64,000 bases of DNA from Skermanella mucosa (GCF_016765655.2 NZ_CP086106.1:3158501-3222500), one strand, 5' to 3'; counted from the first letter of the stretch, positions 42,476 through 52,477 are shown. The notes: generated from the sequence alone by a model not told the origin. Program-made: numbers and translations.

Positions 42476-43672
42476 TCACCGCCACCCCCAGAAATCCATG
42501 CCCTCGTCCATGTAGAACCGGCTGAGCACCATCTTGTGAACCTCCGAAGCCCCGTCCACCAGCCGGGCCTGCCGGGCATAGCGGTACATCCACTCCAGCG
42601 GGGTGTCCTTGGAATAGCCCTTGGCCCCGCACAACTGGATTGCCGTGTCGACCGCCTTGTGCAGGGTCTCGCTGACCTGGATCTTGGCCATGGAAACCTC
42701 CTTCCGGGCGAAATCGCCCTGGTCGAGCTTCCACGCGGCCCGCATGGTCAGCAGGCGGCCCACCTCGATCGCCATGGCCGCCTCGCCCATCAGCCACTGA
42801 ACGCCCTCGTGCTGGTGCAGCTTGGAGCCGAAGCTGTCGCGCTCCCGGACATAGGCCGCCGCGATCTCGGTCGCGCGCTTGGCCATGCCGAGCCAGCGCA
42901 TGCAGTGGGTCAGGCGGGCGGTGCCGAGCCGGATCTGGGTCAGCTTCAGCCCGTCGCCGATATTCATCAGCACGTTCTCCGGCGCGATCTCCAGCCCGTC
43001 GAAGCGCAGCTCGCAATGGCCGCCATGCTCCTCCGGCCCCATGATCGGGATGCGGCGGATGATCTCCCAGCCGGGCTGGTCGGCATCGAACAGGAAGGCA
43101 CTCAGTCCCTTCCGGGAATCGTCCGAAGTCCGGGCGATCAGGATGAAGTGCCGGGCGACGCCCGCCCCGGTGATGTACCATTTGTGGCCGTTGACGACCC
43201 AGCGATCGCCGCGCCACTCGGCCCGGGTCCTCATCGCCGAGGGATCGGAGCCGGCCCCCGGCATGGGCTCGGTCATTGCGAAGGCGGAACGGACCTTGCC
43301 ATCGACGATCGGCTGGAGCCAGCGCTCCTTCTGGGCCTCCGTGGCGACTTTCTCCAGCACGATCATGTTGCCGTCGTCGGGAGCGGCTGCGTTGAACGCC
43401 ACCGGGCCGAAGATCGACCGGCCCATCTCCTCGTACAGTGCCGCCATGCCGACGACGCCTAGGCCCAGCCCGCCGCGCGACTTGGGCATCTGCGGCGCCC
43501 ACAGCCCGGCCTCCTTCGCCTGGGCGCGCAGGCTGGCGAGGGGAGCGTCGGCGATGTTCTCGTGCTCATCGTAGTTCGCCGGATCGGCTTCGACCGGCAG
43601 GATGCGCTGGGCGACGAAGTCGCGCACGCGGAGCCGATAATCCTCGACCTCGGGGGGGAGCGTGAAATCCAT
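42476..43672 (-). CDS. Acyl-CoA dehydrogenase family protein
   Basis: This FAD enzyme introduces a double bond alpha-beta to a CoA thioester. It has 398 residues with the three-domain ACAD architecture. The N-terminal helical part begins MDFTLPPEVEDYRLRVRDFV. FAFAMTEPMPGAGSDPSAMR marks the FAD/substrate-binding beta domain. The C-terminal helical domain has QLCGAKGYSKDTPLEWMYR and ARLVDGASEVHKMVLSRF. Its overall look is closest to the ACAD10/11-like group acting on longer or branched substrates, but the substrate cannot be set from sequence. It starts 30 bases after the SDR gene on the same strand, so the two probably act on the same route. Confidence 0.92.
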   Translation of the reverse strand: MDFTLPPEVEDYRLRVRDFVAQRILPVEADPANYDEHENIADAPLASLRAQAKEAGLWAPQMPKSRGGLGLGVVGMAALYEEMGRSIFGPVAFNAAAPDDGNMIVLEKVATEAQKERWLQPIVDGKVRSAFAMTEPMPGAGSDPSAMRTRAEWRGDRWVVNGHKWYITGAGVARHFILIARTSDDSRKGLSAFLFDADQPGWEIIRRIPIMGPEEHGGHCELRFDGLEIAPENVLMNIGDGLKLTQIRLGTARLTHCMRWLGMAKRATEIAAAYVRERDSFGSKLHQHEGVQWLMGEAAMAIEVGRLLTMRAAWKLDQGDFARKEVSMAKIQVSETLHKAVDTAIQLCGAKGYSKDTPLEWMYRYARQARLVDGASEVHKMVLSRFYMDEGMDFWGWR

Positions 43673-43702
43673 GGAGGTTCACCAGAACAGTTAGTGAAAT
43701 TC

Positions 43703-44467
43703 TTAGAGCGATCCGACCAGATGACCGCCGTCGACCGCAAGCACGCTGCCGGTCATGTAGCGGCTGCCGTCGGAAGCCAGCAGCAGCAGCGGCCCATCCA
43801 GGTCCGACGCCTGGCCGAGCCGCCGCTGCGGGATCCGCCGGATCAGGGCCTTGCCGGCGTCGGTGCCGAAGAAATCGCGGTTTATGTCGGTCTCGATATA
43901 GCCGGGCGCCAGCGCGTTGACACGGATCTGGTAGCGCGCCAGTTCCAGGGCCAGCTGCTTGGTCAATTGGACCAGCGCCGCCTTGGACGTCGCATAGGCG
44001 GTCACCTGACCGCCCTGGCGCAGCCCCAGGATAGACGCGATGTTGATGATGCTGCCGCCGTGGCCGAGCCTTACCATGTGCCGCGCCACCTCGGTCGCGA
44101 CCAGCCAGGCGCCCTTCAGGTTGGTGTCGATCACGCGGTCCCAGGACTCCTCGTCCTGGTCGAGCGCCGCGACCGTCTCGGTCACGCCGGAATTGTTCAC
44201 CAGCACGGTGATCGGCCCCAGTTCGGTTTCGGCCGCTTCCACCGCGGCGCGCACCGATGCCGCGTCGGTGACGTCCAGGGGTACGGCGATGGCCCGCCCG
44301 TCGAAGCCCTCGATCTCCTGGGCGACCGATTTCAAGGCGTCCGGACGTCGCGCCGCCAGGGCGACCTTGGCGCCGGCGCGGGCCAGGGTGATCGCGAAGT
44401 GGCGCCCGAGTCCGCCGGACGCGCCGGTGACGAAGGCTATGTGGCCGGAAAGGTCTGTGCTGCTCAT
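43703..44467 (-). CDS. SDR family NAD(P)-dependent oxidoreductase
   Basis: This classical short-chain dehydrogenase has 254 residues from the ATG at 44467, with an AAGAAG ribosome site. A start 48 bases earlier would add a Lys-rich tail. The nucleotide-binding motif is TGASGGLGRHFA near residues 14-25, the structural motif VNNSGV follows, and the catalytic Tyr and Lys are in AYATSKAAL (YxxxK), with Ser in INIASILGL. The C-terminal VDGGHLVGSL matches 3-oxoacyl reductase or hydroxyacyl-CoA dehydrogenase types. It adjoins an acyl-CoA dehydrogenase gene, so a beta-oxidation-like substrate is likely but not shown. Confidence 0.9.
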   Translation of the reverse strand: MSSTDLSGHIAFVTGASGGLGRHFAITLARAGAKVALAARRPDALKSVAQEIEGFDGRAIAVPLDVTDAASVRAAVEAAETELGPITVLVNNSGVTETVAALDQDEESWDRVIDTNLKGAWLVATEVARHMVRLGHGGSIINIASILGLRQGGQVTAYATSKAALVQLTKQLALELARYQIRVNALAPGYIETDINRDFFGTDAGKALIRRIPQRRLGQASDLDGPLLLLASDGSRYMTGSVLAVDGGHLVGSL

Positions 44468-44640
44468 GGTCTTCTTTGCCGATTTCTTTTCAAATGCCGA
44501 CGGTGCCGGGAGCACCAGCGGGCATTTCGTTTGTTCTACTGGCGGAGGCTCCCTCGGTCCCCAGCCGGATGGTTGGACCTGAACTCCGAAAGGTCAAGCA
44601 CCCTCGCAATCGGAACGCTTAAGAGACTATAATCAGCACC

Positions 44641-45303
44641 ATGATAGTGGAGATATATTCCGACCTGATCTGTCCGTGGTGCTACATCGGCAAGCACCGG
44701 CTGGAGCTCGCGCTCGCGGAGCGCCCCAGGCTCCCGCTGGAGCGCCGCTGGCAGCCCTATGAGCTGAACCCGGACTTGGCGCCGGCCGGGATCGACCGCG
44801 TCGCCTATCTCGCCGCGAAGTTCGGCGGCATCGAGCGGGCGCGGCAGGTCTATGGCGTGATCGAGGAGACCGCCGCGAAGGACGGCATCCCGATCCGGCT
44901 CGACCGCATCCGGCGCACGCCCAATACGCTGGCGGCGCACCGGCTGGTCCGGCTTGCCGGCCGCTCCGGCCTCGCCGATGTCATGACCAACCTCCTGTTC
45001 CAAGCCTATTTCATCGAGAGCCTGGACATAGGCGACCGCGACGTCCTGCTCGCCAAGGCGGCGCAGGCCGGTCTCGACCCGGACCTCACCCGCGACTACC
45101 TGGGGAGCAACCTGGACGTGGCGGCGATCCGGGCGACGGAATCCGTCGCCCGGCAACTGGGCATCCAGGCCGTTCCCTGCTTCATCTTCAACAGGCGCTA
45201 TGCGCTTGCCGGCGCCCAGGAGCCGACCGCCTTCATGCCTCTGCTCGACCTCGCGGCGGAGGAGGTCGAGACTGTCACCCAGCAGGTCACCCCGCCGGGG
45301 TAA
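44641..45303 (+). CDS. DsbA family (FrnE-like) thiol oxidoreductase
   Basis: A 220-residue thioredoxin-fold protein with the helical insertion of the DsbA/2-hydroxychromene isomerase superfamily. The N-terminus MIVEIYSDLICPWCYIGKHR carries C11-P-W-C14. A cis-Pro element appears in GIQAVPCFIF. There is no signal peptide, so it is cytoplasmic and belongs with the FrnE group rather than periplasmic DsbA. It is divergent from the SDR gene and convergent with mfd, separated from the mfd stop by only 11 bases. Confidence 0.9.
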   Translation: MIVEIYSDLICPWCYIGKHRLELALAERPRLPLERRWQPYELNPDLAPAGIDRVAYLAAKFGGIERARQVYGVIEETAAKDGIPIRLDRIRRTPNTLAAHRLVRLAGRSGLADVMTNLLFQAYFIESLDIGDRDVLLAKAAQAGLDPDLTRDYLGSNLDVAAIRATESVARQLGIQAVPCFIFNRRYALAGAQEPTAFMPLLDLAAEEVETVTQQVTPPG

Positions 45304-45314
45304 GGCGGGCGGCC

Positions 45315-48300
45315 TCACGCCGCCAGCTTGGCGAGGTCCTGCATCAGCCGCTGTACGCCCTTGACCCGGGTCGCCGTGTCGTCCCAAGTACGGGTAAAGA
45401 CCAGCTTGTGGTCAGGCCGCAGCTTCATGGTCGCGGCCTGCTTGCCGATGAAGATCACGAGCTGGTCGGGCCGGGCGAAGCTGTTGTTGTGGAAAGACAG
45501 GACAGCCCCCTTGGGCCCGGCGTCGACCCGTTCGACCCCGGCGGTACGGCAGAGCTGCTTGATCGTCATGACGTTCAGCAGGTTCTCCACCTCGGGCGGC
45601 AGCGGTCCGAACCGGTCGATCAGTTCCGCCGCGAAGCTGTCGATCTCGCCCCGGTCCACCAGTTCGGAGATCCGGCGGTACAGCCCCAGACGGACGTTCA
45701 GGTCGGCGATGTAGGCTTCCGGGATCAGTACCGGCATGCCCAGGTTGATCGTCGGGGTCCAGGTGTCCTCCGAGTCCGCCGCAGCCCCGGCACCGCTCCG
45801 GGCGGTCGCCACCGCCTCCTCCAGCATGTGCTGGTACAGCTCGACTCCGACCTCCTTGATATGCCCCGACTGCTCTTCCCCCAGCAGGTTCCCGGCGCCG
45901 CGGATGTCCATATCGTGGCTGGCGAGTTGGAATCCCGCGCCCAGGCTGTCCAGGGTTTCGATCACGTGCAGCCGCTGGGTCGCGGTGGCGGACAGCACGG
46001 TCCGGGGCGCATAGGTCAGGTAGGCGTAGCCCCGGACCTTGGACCGGCCGATCCGGCCGCGCAGCTGGTAGAGCTGGGCCAGCCCGAACAGGTCGGAACG
46101 GTGGATGATCATCGTGTTGGCGTTGGGCACGTCCAGGCCCGATTCGACGATGTTGGTCGCCAGCAGCACGTTGAACTGGCCGTCGTCGAAGGCGGTCATG
46201 ACCTCCTCCAGCTGGGTCGCCGCCATCTGGCCGTGGGCCATCACGACCTTGACCTCCGGCACCAGCTCCTGAAGGCGCTCGTAGACCCGCGGCAGGTCTT
46301 CCAGCCGGGGGCAGACATAATAGGTCTGGCCGCCGCGGTAGTGCTCGCGCAGGATCGCCTCCCGGATCACCACCGGGTCGTAGGGCAGCACGAAGGTCCG
46401 CACCGCCAGCCGGTCCACCGGCGGCGTCGCGATCAGGCTCAGCTCGCGCACGCCGGCCAGGGCCATCTGGAGCGTCCGGGGAATCGGGGTCGCGGTCAGG
46501 GTCAGCACGTGGACGTCGGCGCGGAGCTGCTTCAGCCGCTCCTTCTGCTTGACGCCGAAATGCTGCTCCTCGTCCACGATCACCATGCCGAGATCCTTGA
46601 ACAGCACGGTCTTGGACAGCAGCGCGTGGGTCCCGATCACGATGTCGATCGTTCCGGCGGCGAGACCTTCCTTGACCAGCTTCTGTTCCTTCGCCGGCAC
46701 CAGGCGGGAGAGCTGCCCGATCCTGACCGGCAGGCCGGCGAACCGCTTCTCGAAGGTACGCGAATGCTGGCGGGCCAGAAGCGTGGTCGGCACCACGACC
46801 GCGACCTGCATGCCGGACAGGGCGGCGATGAAGGCGGCGCGCAGCGCCACCTCGGTCTTGCCGAACCCGACGTCGCCGCATACCAGCCGGTCCATCGGGC
46901 GACCGGACTGAAGATCCTCCAAGACCTCCTCGATCGCGCGGAGCTGGTCTTCCGTCTCGGGGTATGGGAACCGCGCCGCGAACTCGGCATAGATCCCGTC
47001 CGGTGCCGAAACGGGCGTTCCCCGGCGCAGCTCGCGCTCGGCGGCGATCTTCAGCAAGGCCTCGGCCATGTCCTTCAGGCGCTTCTTGACCCGCGCCTTG
47101 CGGCCCTGCCAGCCGACGCCTCCCAGCTTGTCCAGCTGGGCGCTGTCCTCCGACCCGTAGCGCGACAGCAGCTCGATGTTCTCGACCGGGAGATAGAGCT
47201 TGTCACCGCCCTCGTAGATCAGCCGCAGGCAATCGTGCGGCGCGCCGGTCACCTGGAGCGTCTCCAGGCCGTCGTAGCGCCCGATTCCGTGGTCCACGTG
47301 GACGACCAGGTCGCCCTCGCTCAGGCTGGACAGCTCGGCGATGAAGTTGGCCGAGCGCCGACGTTTCTTGGTCGGCCGCGCCAGCCGGTCGCCCAGGATG
47401 TCCTGCTCGGTGATCACCGCCACGTCGGGCGCGGCGAAGCCTGTCTCGATCCCCAGGACGATCAGCGCGGTGGTGCGCCGGTCGAGCCGCCTGGCCCCTT
47501 CCCAGCTCTCGCAGATTTCGACCCGCTCGATCCCGTGGTCGCGCAGCACGGTCAGCAGCCGGTCGCGGGCACCCTGGCTGTAGCCGGCGACGACGCAGCG
47601 CCGGTCGTGCTTCTGGAGTTCTTCCACATGGGACTTCAGCGCGTCGAACACGTTGACGTCGGGCTTGGCCCGGGCGTCGGCGAAGTCCCGGCCGCGCCGC
47701 CCACCGGCGTCCACCCCCGCCTGCCCCTCCGCGAGGGCGAACGGCACCAGCTGGCCCACCGCCCGCGCGCCCAGCAGCGCGTTCCAGCCATCCTCGTCCA
47801 GGTACAGCATCGCGGGCGGCAGCGGCTTGTAGACCGGATTGTTGGCCTTCTTCTCCACCGCCTGAAGCGTCTTCCGCGCGTGATAGAAGTCGGCGATCTG
47901 CGCGAACCGGGAATCGCGGGACTCTTCCGCCTGCGGATCGAGCGTCACGACCGCTTCCGGTACGTAGTCCAGGATCGTTTCCATGCCGGAATGGAACAGC
48001 GGCAGCCAGTGCTCCATGCCGCCATGCTTGCGCCCGGCGCTGACCGCCTCGTATAGCGGGTCCTCGTCCAGCACGGCGCCGAACAGCTCGCGATAGCCCG
48101 AGCGGAACCGGGCGATCGACTGCTCGTCCAGGAAGACCTCCGACATTGGCTTCAGGGCGATGCCGTCGCGCTTCTCCGTCGTCCGCTGGCTCATCGGGTC
48201 GAAGGCGCGCACCCCTTCCAGCTCGTCGCCGAACAGGTCGAGCCGCAGTGGCTCCTCGGTGCCGGGCGGGAACAGGTCCACGATGCCGCCGCGGATCGCG

Positions 48301-48791
48301 AACTCGCCGGGCTCGCGCACTGTCTGCGCGCGGGTATAGCCATTGTGGGCCAGATAGGCCTGAAGCTTGTCCAGGTCGATGCGGTCGCCGACGCCGGCGC
48401 GGAAGGCGGCATGGGCGAAGGTCGCGCGCGGCGGCACCTTCTGGAGCAGCGCGTTGACCGTCGTCAGGACCAGCCTCGGCCGCCCCTTGCCGGGCTCGAT
48501 CAGGCGGGTCAGCCCATCGACCCGGCGGCTGACGATATCGACGTTGGGCGACACGCGGTCATAGGGCAGGCAGTCCCAGGCCGGGATCTGCACAAGCTCG
48601 ATCTCCGGCGCGAAGAAGCCGACCGCCTCGGCCAGGCGGGCCATCCGCTGGTCGTCCAGCGCCACGTGCAGCAGCCCGGAGGGACCGCGTCGCTTCGCGA
48701 TGTCGGCGAGGACTCGGGCATCCTGCCCTTCCGGCGCACCGGCGATCAGCAGGCGGGACGGTTGGCCGGGATCTAGTTTGATCTTTATCAA
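45315..48791 (-). CDS. mfd: Transcription-repair coupling factor
   Basis: This ATP-driven translocase removes RNA polymerase stalled at DNA damage and recruits UvrA. It has 1158 residues, the full family length. The UvrB-like N-terminal domains span about 1-350. The RNA-polymerase-interacting CarD-like domain lies at about 485-565 (GDLVVHVDHGIGRYDGLE). The helicase core has GDVGFGKTEVALRAAF near 637 and VDEEQHFGVKQKERL near 738. The TRG motif region contains NANTMIIHRSDLFGLAQLYQ and LRGRIGRS. The C-terminal TRCF domain completes it. It starts 24 bases after sdhE, a common alphaproteobacterial pairing. Confidence 0.97.
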   Translation of the reverse strand: MIKIKLDPGQPSRLLIAGAPEGQDARVLADIAKRRGPSGLLHVALDDQRMARLAEAVGFFAPEIELVQIPAWDCLPYDRVSPNVDIVSRRVDGLTRLIEPGKGRPRLVLTTVNALLQKVPPRATFAHAAFRAGVGDRIDLDKLQAYLAHNGYTRAQTVREPGEFAIRGGIVDLFPPGTEEPLRLDLFGDELEGVRAFDPMSQRTTEKRDGIALKPMSEVFLDEQSIARFRSGYRELFGAVLDEDPLYEAVSAGRKHGGMEHWLPLFHSGMETILDYVPEAVVTLDPQAEESRDSRFAQIADFYHARKTLQAVEKKANNPVYKPLPPAMLYLDEDGWNALLGARAVGQLVPFALAEGQAGVDAGGRRGRDFADARAKPDVNVFDALKSHVEELQKHDRRCVVAGYSQGARDRLLTVLRDHGIERVEICESWEGARRLDRRTTALIVLGIETGFAAPDVAVITEQDILGDRLARPTKKRRRSANFIAELSSLSEGDLVVHVDHGIGRYDGLETLQVTGAPHDCLRLIYEGGDKLYLPVENIELLSRYGSEDSAQLDKLGGVGWQGRKARVKKRLKDMAEALLKIAAERELRRGTPVSAPDGIYAEFAARFPYPETEDQLRAIEEVLEDLQSGRPMDRLVCGDVGFGKTEVALRAAFIAALSGMQVAVVVPTTLLARQHSRTFEKRFAGLPVRIGQLSRLVPAKEQKLVKEGLAAGTIDIVIGTHALLSKTVLFKDLGMVIVDEEQHFGVKQKERLKQLRADVHVLTLTATPIPRTLQMALAGVRELSLIATPPVDRLAVRTFVLPYDPVVIREAILREHYRGGQTYYVCPRLEDLPRVYERLQELVPEVKVVMAHGQMAATQLEEVMTAFDDGQFNVLLATNIVESGLDVPNANTMIIHRSDLFGLAQLYQLRGRIGRSKVRGYAYLTYAPRTVLSATATQRLHVIETLDSLGAGFQLASHDMDIRGAGNLLGEEQSGHIKEVGVELYQHMLEEAVATARSGAGAAADSEDTWTPTINLGMPVLIPEAYIADLNVRLGLYRRISELVDRGEIDSFAAELIDRFGPLPPEVENLLNVMTIKQLCRTAGVERVDAGPKGAVLSFHNNSFARPDQLVIFIGKQAATMKLRPDHKLVFTRTWDDTATRVKGVQRLMQDLAKLAA

Positions 48792-48815
48792 GGGACTTTT
48801 ATCGAAACAGGGGGG

Positions 48816-49124
48816 TCAAGCGACGGTAGTCTTGAAATTGAACGCGATCAGCAGCCGCATCACGTCGTTGTCGTGCTCCGGCGGGACCGGCTCGCGTGCG
48901 GACATCCAGTTATAAAGATCGGGATCGCTCAGTTCCAAGAGGCGCTCGTACCGGTCCAGCTGCTCGGCGTCGAAAGCGGGCAGATGCCGGTCGGCGAAAC
49001 GGCCCAGCAGGATATCCGCCTCGCGCGTGCCGCGATGCCAGCTCCGGAAGGTCAGCCGCTTGCGCCGCACCTCGATCGTCTCTGCTGGCTTGGTCGTACC
49101 GGATTGGTCGGCGGAGCTGGTCAT
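48816..49124 (-). CDS. sdhE: Succinate dehydrogenase assembly factor 2 (SdhE)
   Basis: This small protein promotes covalent FAD attachment to SdhA. It has 102 residues. The family core is RRKRLTFRSWHRGTREADIL, with the functional RGxxE motif at R31-G32 to E35. ELSDPDLYNWMSAREPVP lies near the C-terminus. An N-terminal extension of about 18 residues precedes the core. It is directly upstream of mfd on the same strand, an arrangement seen in many alphaproteobacteria where recG may also be nearby. Confidence 0.94.
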   Translation of the reverse strand: MTSSADQSGTTKPAETIEVRRKRLTFRSWHRGTREADILLGRFADRHLPAFDAEQLDRYERLLELSDPDLYNWMSAREPVPPEHDNDVMRLLIAFNFKTTVA

Positions 49125-49219
49125 GATGGGGTCACTCTCTATGGCGCTGCGCCATCGATATAGCCCCCGCCGCCCGTTCTGTCAGCGGCCTATCGGCATG
49201 TCCGGTGAAGGCGACGCGA

Positions 49220-49248
49220 AAGGCGCCGGCAGGTCGTGCCGGCGCCTT
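49220..49248 (-). terminator. Terminator hairpin after the chemoreceptor gene
   Basis: AAGGCGCCGGCA (49220-49231) pairs perfectly with TGCCGGCGCCTT (49237-49248) over a 5-base loop. It lies 34 bases beyond the stop of the minus-strand chemoreceptor. The minus strand continues TTTCGCG, so the T tract is short. Confidence 0.65.
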
Positions 49249-49282
49249 CGCCCCAGTTCGGCGTCTTCCGAGACTTGCCGCC

Positions 49283-51301
49283 TCAGGCGCAGCGGACATC
49301 CGCCAGGAAGCGGGCGACCTCGCCGCGCAGCCGCTCGGCCTCCTGGGCAAGGCTTCCCGCGGCGTTGAGCACCTGCCCCGCCGCCGCCCCGGTCTCGTTC
49401 GACGCCTGGGAGACGCCGGCGATGTTCCCCGACACCTCCTGTGTCCCGGCGGCCGCCTGCTGGACGTTTCTCGAGATGTCGCCGGTGGCCGCGTTCTGCT
49501 GCTCCACCGCGGCCGCCACGCTGGAGGAGATTTCGTTGATCTGGGCGATCGTCCGCGCGATCCCCTGTATGCCGCCCGCGGCGTTGCCGGTCGCCTGCTG
49601 GATCTCGATCACCTTGGCCTGGATCTCCCCGGTAGCGCGCTCGGTCTGGGACGCCAGCGCCTTGACCTCGGAGGCGACGACCGTGAAGCCCTTGCCGGCT
49701 TCCCCGGCACGCGCCGCCTCGATCGTGGCGTTCAGCGCCAGAAGGTTGGTCTGTCCGGCGATCGAGTTGATCAGTTCGACCACCTGGCCGATCTCGCGGG
49801 CGGCGTCGGTCAGGCCGCGCATGAGGGCATCGGTCCGCTCGGCGTCCTGGACCGCCTGGGCGGTGATCCTCAGCGAGCTGGACATCTGCCGGCTGATCTC
49901 CTGGATCGAAGCCGACAGCTCCTCCGCCGCGCCCGCGACGGTGTTGACGTTGGTGGTCGCCTGCTCCGAGGCCGCGGCGACGATGACCGCTTGGTGCGAA
50001 GCTGATTCCGCGGTCCTCGACATGACCCCGGCGCTGCGCTCCATCTCGGTCGCGGCGGACGACACGGCATCGACCACGCCCTTGACGTTCGCCTCGAAGC
50101 CGTCGGCCAGCCTCATCAGGTCGGCCTTGCGCTCCGCCTCGCTCCGGCGTTTGATCTCCTCCTGCTCCTCCTGCAGCCGCCTCACTTCCAGGGCATTGGC
50201 CTTGAAGGTCTCGACGGCCCGCGCCATCCCTCCGATCTCGTCGCCTCGACGGGTGAAGTCGACCCGGACCGAGAGATTGTCGCCGGCCAGTTCTCCCATG
50301 ATCGAGCTGAGCGACCGGATCGGCCGGGTGATACTGCGGGCGATCAGGAAGGCCATGACGATCCCGATCAGAAGCGCGCCCGCCGCCACGGCCAGCCCCA
50401 ACGCCCGCGCCTGCTCCGCAGCACCCGTCATGTCGGAGAAGGTCCGGTTCTGGTCTTCGGTGCTGGTTTGGCGCAGTTGCTCGACGGCGGCTCCCAGCGC
50501 CTCGGCGGCTCGGATCCGCTCGGCGCCAGCCGTCGAGAACTGGTCGGTCGCCGAGACGACGCCGTCGAGCGCCTTGCGGTACTCGTCCAGGATCGCCGGC
50601 AAGGCCGCGGCGAAACGCTGGAGCCGGCGGCTGTCGGCGGTCGAGGCCGCGAAGCCTGCCAGCGTCTCGGAGAACCGTTCGGCCTCCTTGATGGCGATCC
50701 CCACATCGGCAGGATTGCGCGACGAGATATAGCGCGTCGCCGCCTGGGCGCTCGCCTGCCCCGCCGCATCGAGCCGCACCGCCAGCTCCGTCACCTCCGA
50801 CTTTCCGTCCCGAACCGCCGTCCCGATGATCGCGGACGTGGTGGTGCCCAGGCTGGTGGAAGCCTTGACCAGGGAGGAGACGCCGATGCGCCGATCGGAC
50901 ACCGCGCCGACCACTCCCCTGGCCGCGGCGTCGTGGGCTTCCGCGGCCTTGGCGATGCGATCGACCAGGGCCGTATCCGCATCCAGCACCTCCGCGTCAA
51001 GCTTCGCGATGGCGGCGCCAAGCGCCTCAAGCGCTTGATTGGCGGCCGTCAGGTCGCCGTCGGTCTCCGTCAACGCATACTGCGCGAGGGCACCGCGGGC
51101 ATTCTCCATGTCGATGGACAAGGTCCCCGACACGGTGGCCGCATCGCTGACCGAGCGCAGCCTGCCGATACCGGCGATCGTTTCAGCCGCGTTCCGGTCG
51201 GCGACGAACGACAATGCTCCCAGCAGCACGAGCAGAAGGGCGAAGCCGCCCGAGATACGCAATGCTATCGGAATGTTAGAAAGTCTTGCCCAGGCTGTCA
51301 T
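49283..51301 (-). CDS. Methyl-accepting chemotaxis protein
   Basis: This membrane chemoreceptor has 672 residues. The first membrane segment is at about residues 14-33. A helical periplasmic ligand domain spans about 34-298, long enough for a helical-bundle type. The second membrane segment is at 300-322, followed by a HAMP domain (about 323-376). The signalling domain has its hairpin tip at about 515-535, containing [20 protein letters not shown]. No CheR-docking pentapeptide is present at the C-terminus (FLADVRCA). It lies 69 bases downstream of a lone TRAP-type binding protein gene on the same strand, which raises the possibility that the binding protein delivers its ligand. Confidence 0.93.
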   Translation of the reverse strand: MTAWARLSNIPIALRISGGFALLLVLLGALSFVADRNAAETIAGIGRLRSVSDAATVSGTLSIDMENARGALAQYALTETDGDLTAANQALEALGAAIAKLDAEVLDADTALVDRIAKAAEAHDAAARGVVGAVSDRRIGVSSLVKASTSLGTTTSAIIGTAVRDGKSEVTELAVRLDAAGQASAQAATRYISSRNPADVGIAIKEAERFSETLAGFAASTADSRRLQRFAAALPAILDEYRKALDGVVSATDQFSTAGAERIRAAEALGAAVEQLRQTSTEDQNRTFSDMTGAAEQARALGLAVAAGALLIGIVMAFLIARSITRPIRSLSSIMGELAGDNLSVRVDFTRRGDEIGGMARAVETFKANALEVRRLQEEQEEIKRRSEAERKADLMRLADGFEANVKGVVDAVSSAATEMERSAGVMSRTAESASHQAVIVAAASEQATTNVNTVAGAAEELSASIQEISRQMSSSLRITAQAVQDAERTDALMRGLTDAAREIGQVVELINSIAGQTNLLALNATIEAARAGEAGKGFTVVASEVKALASQTERATGEIQAKVIEIQQATGNAAGGIQGIARTIAQINEISSSVAAAVEQQNAATGDISRNVQQAAAGTQEVSGNIAGVSQASNETGAAAGQVLNAAGSLAQEAERLRGEVARFLADVRCA

Positions 51302-51370
51302 TCAAATTCCCCCAAACCCGGCCCCGCTGCGGATCCGCACGGAACACCCCTGCCCATGCGGATGCCGAAG

Positions 51371-52357
51371 TTACTGGACGTTCCTGATCCGCTCGACCTG
51401 AGCCGCGCCGAACTTCTTCTCGAGGTCCGGCATCGCGGGTGCGACGGCCTTGGCGAAGGCCGCACGGTCGATCTCGGTCACGACTTGCAGGCCCTGCTGC
51501 TGGAGTATCTTCACGCCGTTGGCCTGGGCGTCGGCCGCCGCCTTGCGCGACGCCTTGCCGCCGGCCTTCGCTGCTTCGACGAACGCGGTCTTGTCTTCGT
51601 CCGACATGTCCTCGAACGCGTCGATGCTCATCAGGAAGGCGGCGGGGTCATAGCTGTGGGCCGACAGGGTCAGGTGCTTCTGCACCTGGGCGAACTTGGC
51701 CGACAGGATCGTGGCGATCGGGTTCTCCTGCCCGTCGAACTGGCCGCTCTGCAGCGCGCTGTACAGTTCCGGGAACGCCAGCGGGGCCACGTCGGCGCCC
51801 AGCGCCTTGAAGCCAGCCACCATCACCTCGCTCTGCGGCACCCGGAGCTTCAGGCCCTTGACGTCCTCCGGAGCGGAGATCGGGCGCTTGGCGTTGGTGA
51901 TGTGGCGCATCCCGTTCTCGCCCCAGGCGAGGGCCACCATGTCCTGCGCGCGGAACTTCTCCAGGTATTCATGGCCGATCTCGCTGTCGAACACCCGGTG
52001 GGCATGGCCGGCGTCACGGAACAGGAACGGAATGCCGAAGACACCCACTTCGGGGACGAAGTTCAGCATGGGGGCGCCGGTCACGAAGGTCAGCTCGATG
52101 GTGCCGAGTTGGACGGCCTTGATCGCCTCGACCTCCCCGCCCAGGGCGGCGTTGGGATACAGCTCGATCTTGTACCGGCCGGAGGTGCGCTTGGCGACCT
52201 CCTCCGCGAAGGCGGCCGCCCCGGCGCCGAGCTGGGAGTCGGAACCCAGGATATGCCCGAGCTTGAGCGTGCGGGCCTGCTGCGCCTGGGCACTGCCGAC
52301 ACCAAGGAATAGTAGAGCGCTCGCGGCCATGGCGGCCACGCGAATATTCATGAACAT
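51371..52357 (-). CDS. TRAP transporter substrate-binding protein DctP family
   Basis: This periplasmic solute receptor of the DctP/TeaA type usually binds organic acids. It has 328 residues with a signal peptide of about 25 residues ending GSAQA. Family motifs include LKLGHILGSDSQLGAGA at the mature N-terminus, ELYPNAALGGEVEAIKAVQL and the carboxylate-binding region KGLKLRVPQSEVM, with the conserved Arg in LKLRVP. FDGQENPIATI is also typical. No DctQ or DctM membrane genes lie nearby. A second in-frame ATG is 6 bases downstream; the ribosome-like AGGGA favours the first. Confidence 0.9.
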   Translation of the reverse strand: MFMNIRVAAMAASALLFLGVGSAQAQQARTLKLGHILGSDSQLGAGAAAFAEEVAKRTSGRYKIELYPNAALGGEVEAIKAVQLGTIELTFVTGAPMLNFVPEVGVFGIPFLFRDAGHAHRVFDSEIGHEYLEKFRAQDMVALAWGENGMRHITNAKRPISAPEDVKGLKLRVPQSEVMVAGFKALGADVAPLAFPELYSALQSGQFDGQENPIATILSAKFAQVQKHLTLSAHSYDPAAFLMSIDAFEDMSDEDKTAFVEAAKAGGKASRKAAADAQANGVKILQQQGLQVVTEIDRAAFAKAVAPAMPDLEKKFGAAQVERIRNVQ

Positions 52358-52428
52358 ACTGAAGATCCCTTATTAGGCGATCCTCGGATCATACGCCCAT
52401 ATCGGTACTCCGAAAAATCCTTCCAAAT

Positions 52429-52457
52429 GTAATATAATGGATTTGTTCCATATGCAA
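52429..52457 (-). promoter_or_regulatory. Possible promoter and operator of the DctP-chemoreceptor genes
   Basis: On the minus strand TTGCAT, 17 bases, then TATTAC resembles a sigma-70 promoter 72 bases before the DctP gene. The spacer contains the inverted repeat ATGGA-N5-TCCAT (52437-52451), placed where a repressor would block RNA polymerase. The FadR-type regulator gene ends 21 bases upstream, so it might act here as well. Confidence 0.45.
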
Positions 52458-52477
52458 TTAGTCAGTCGCCACCTTTA

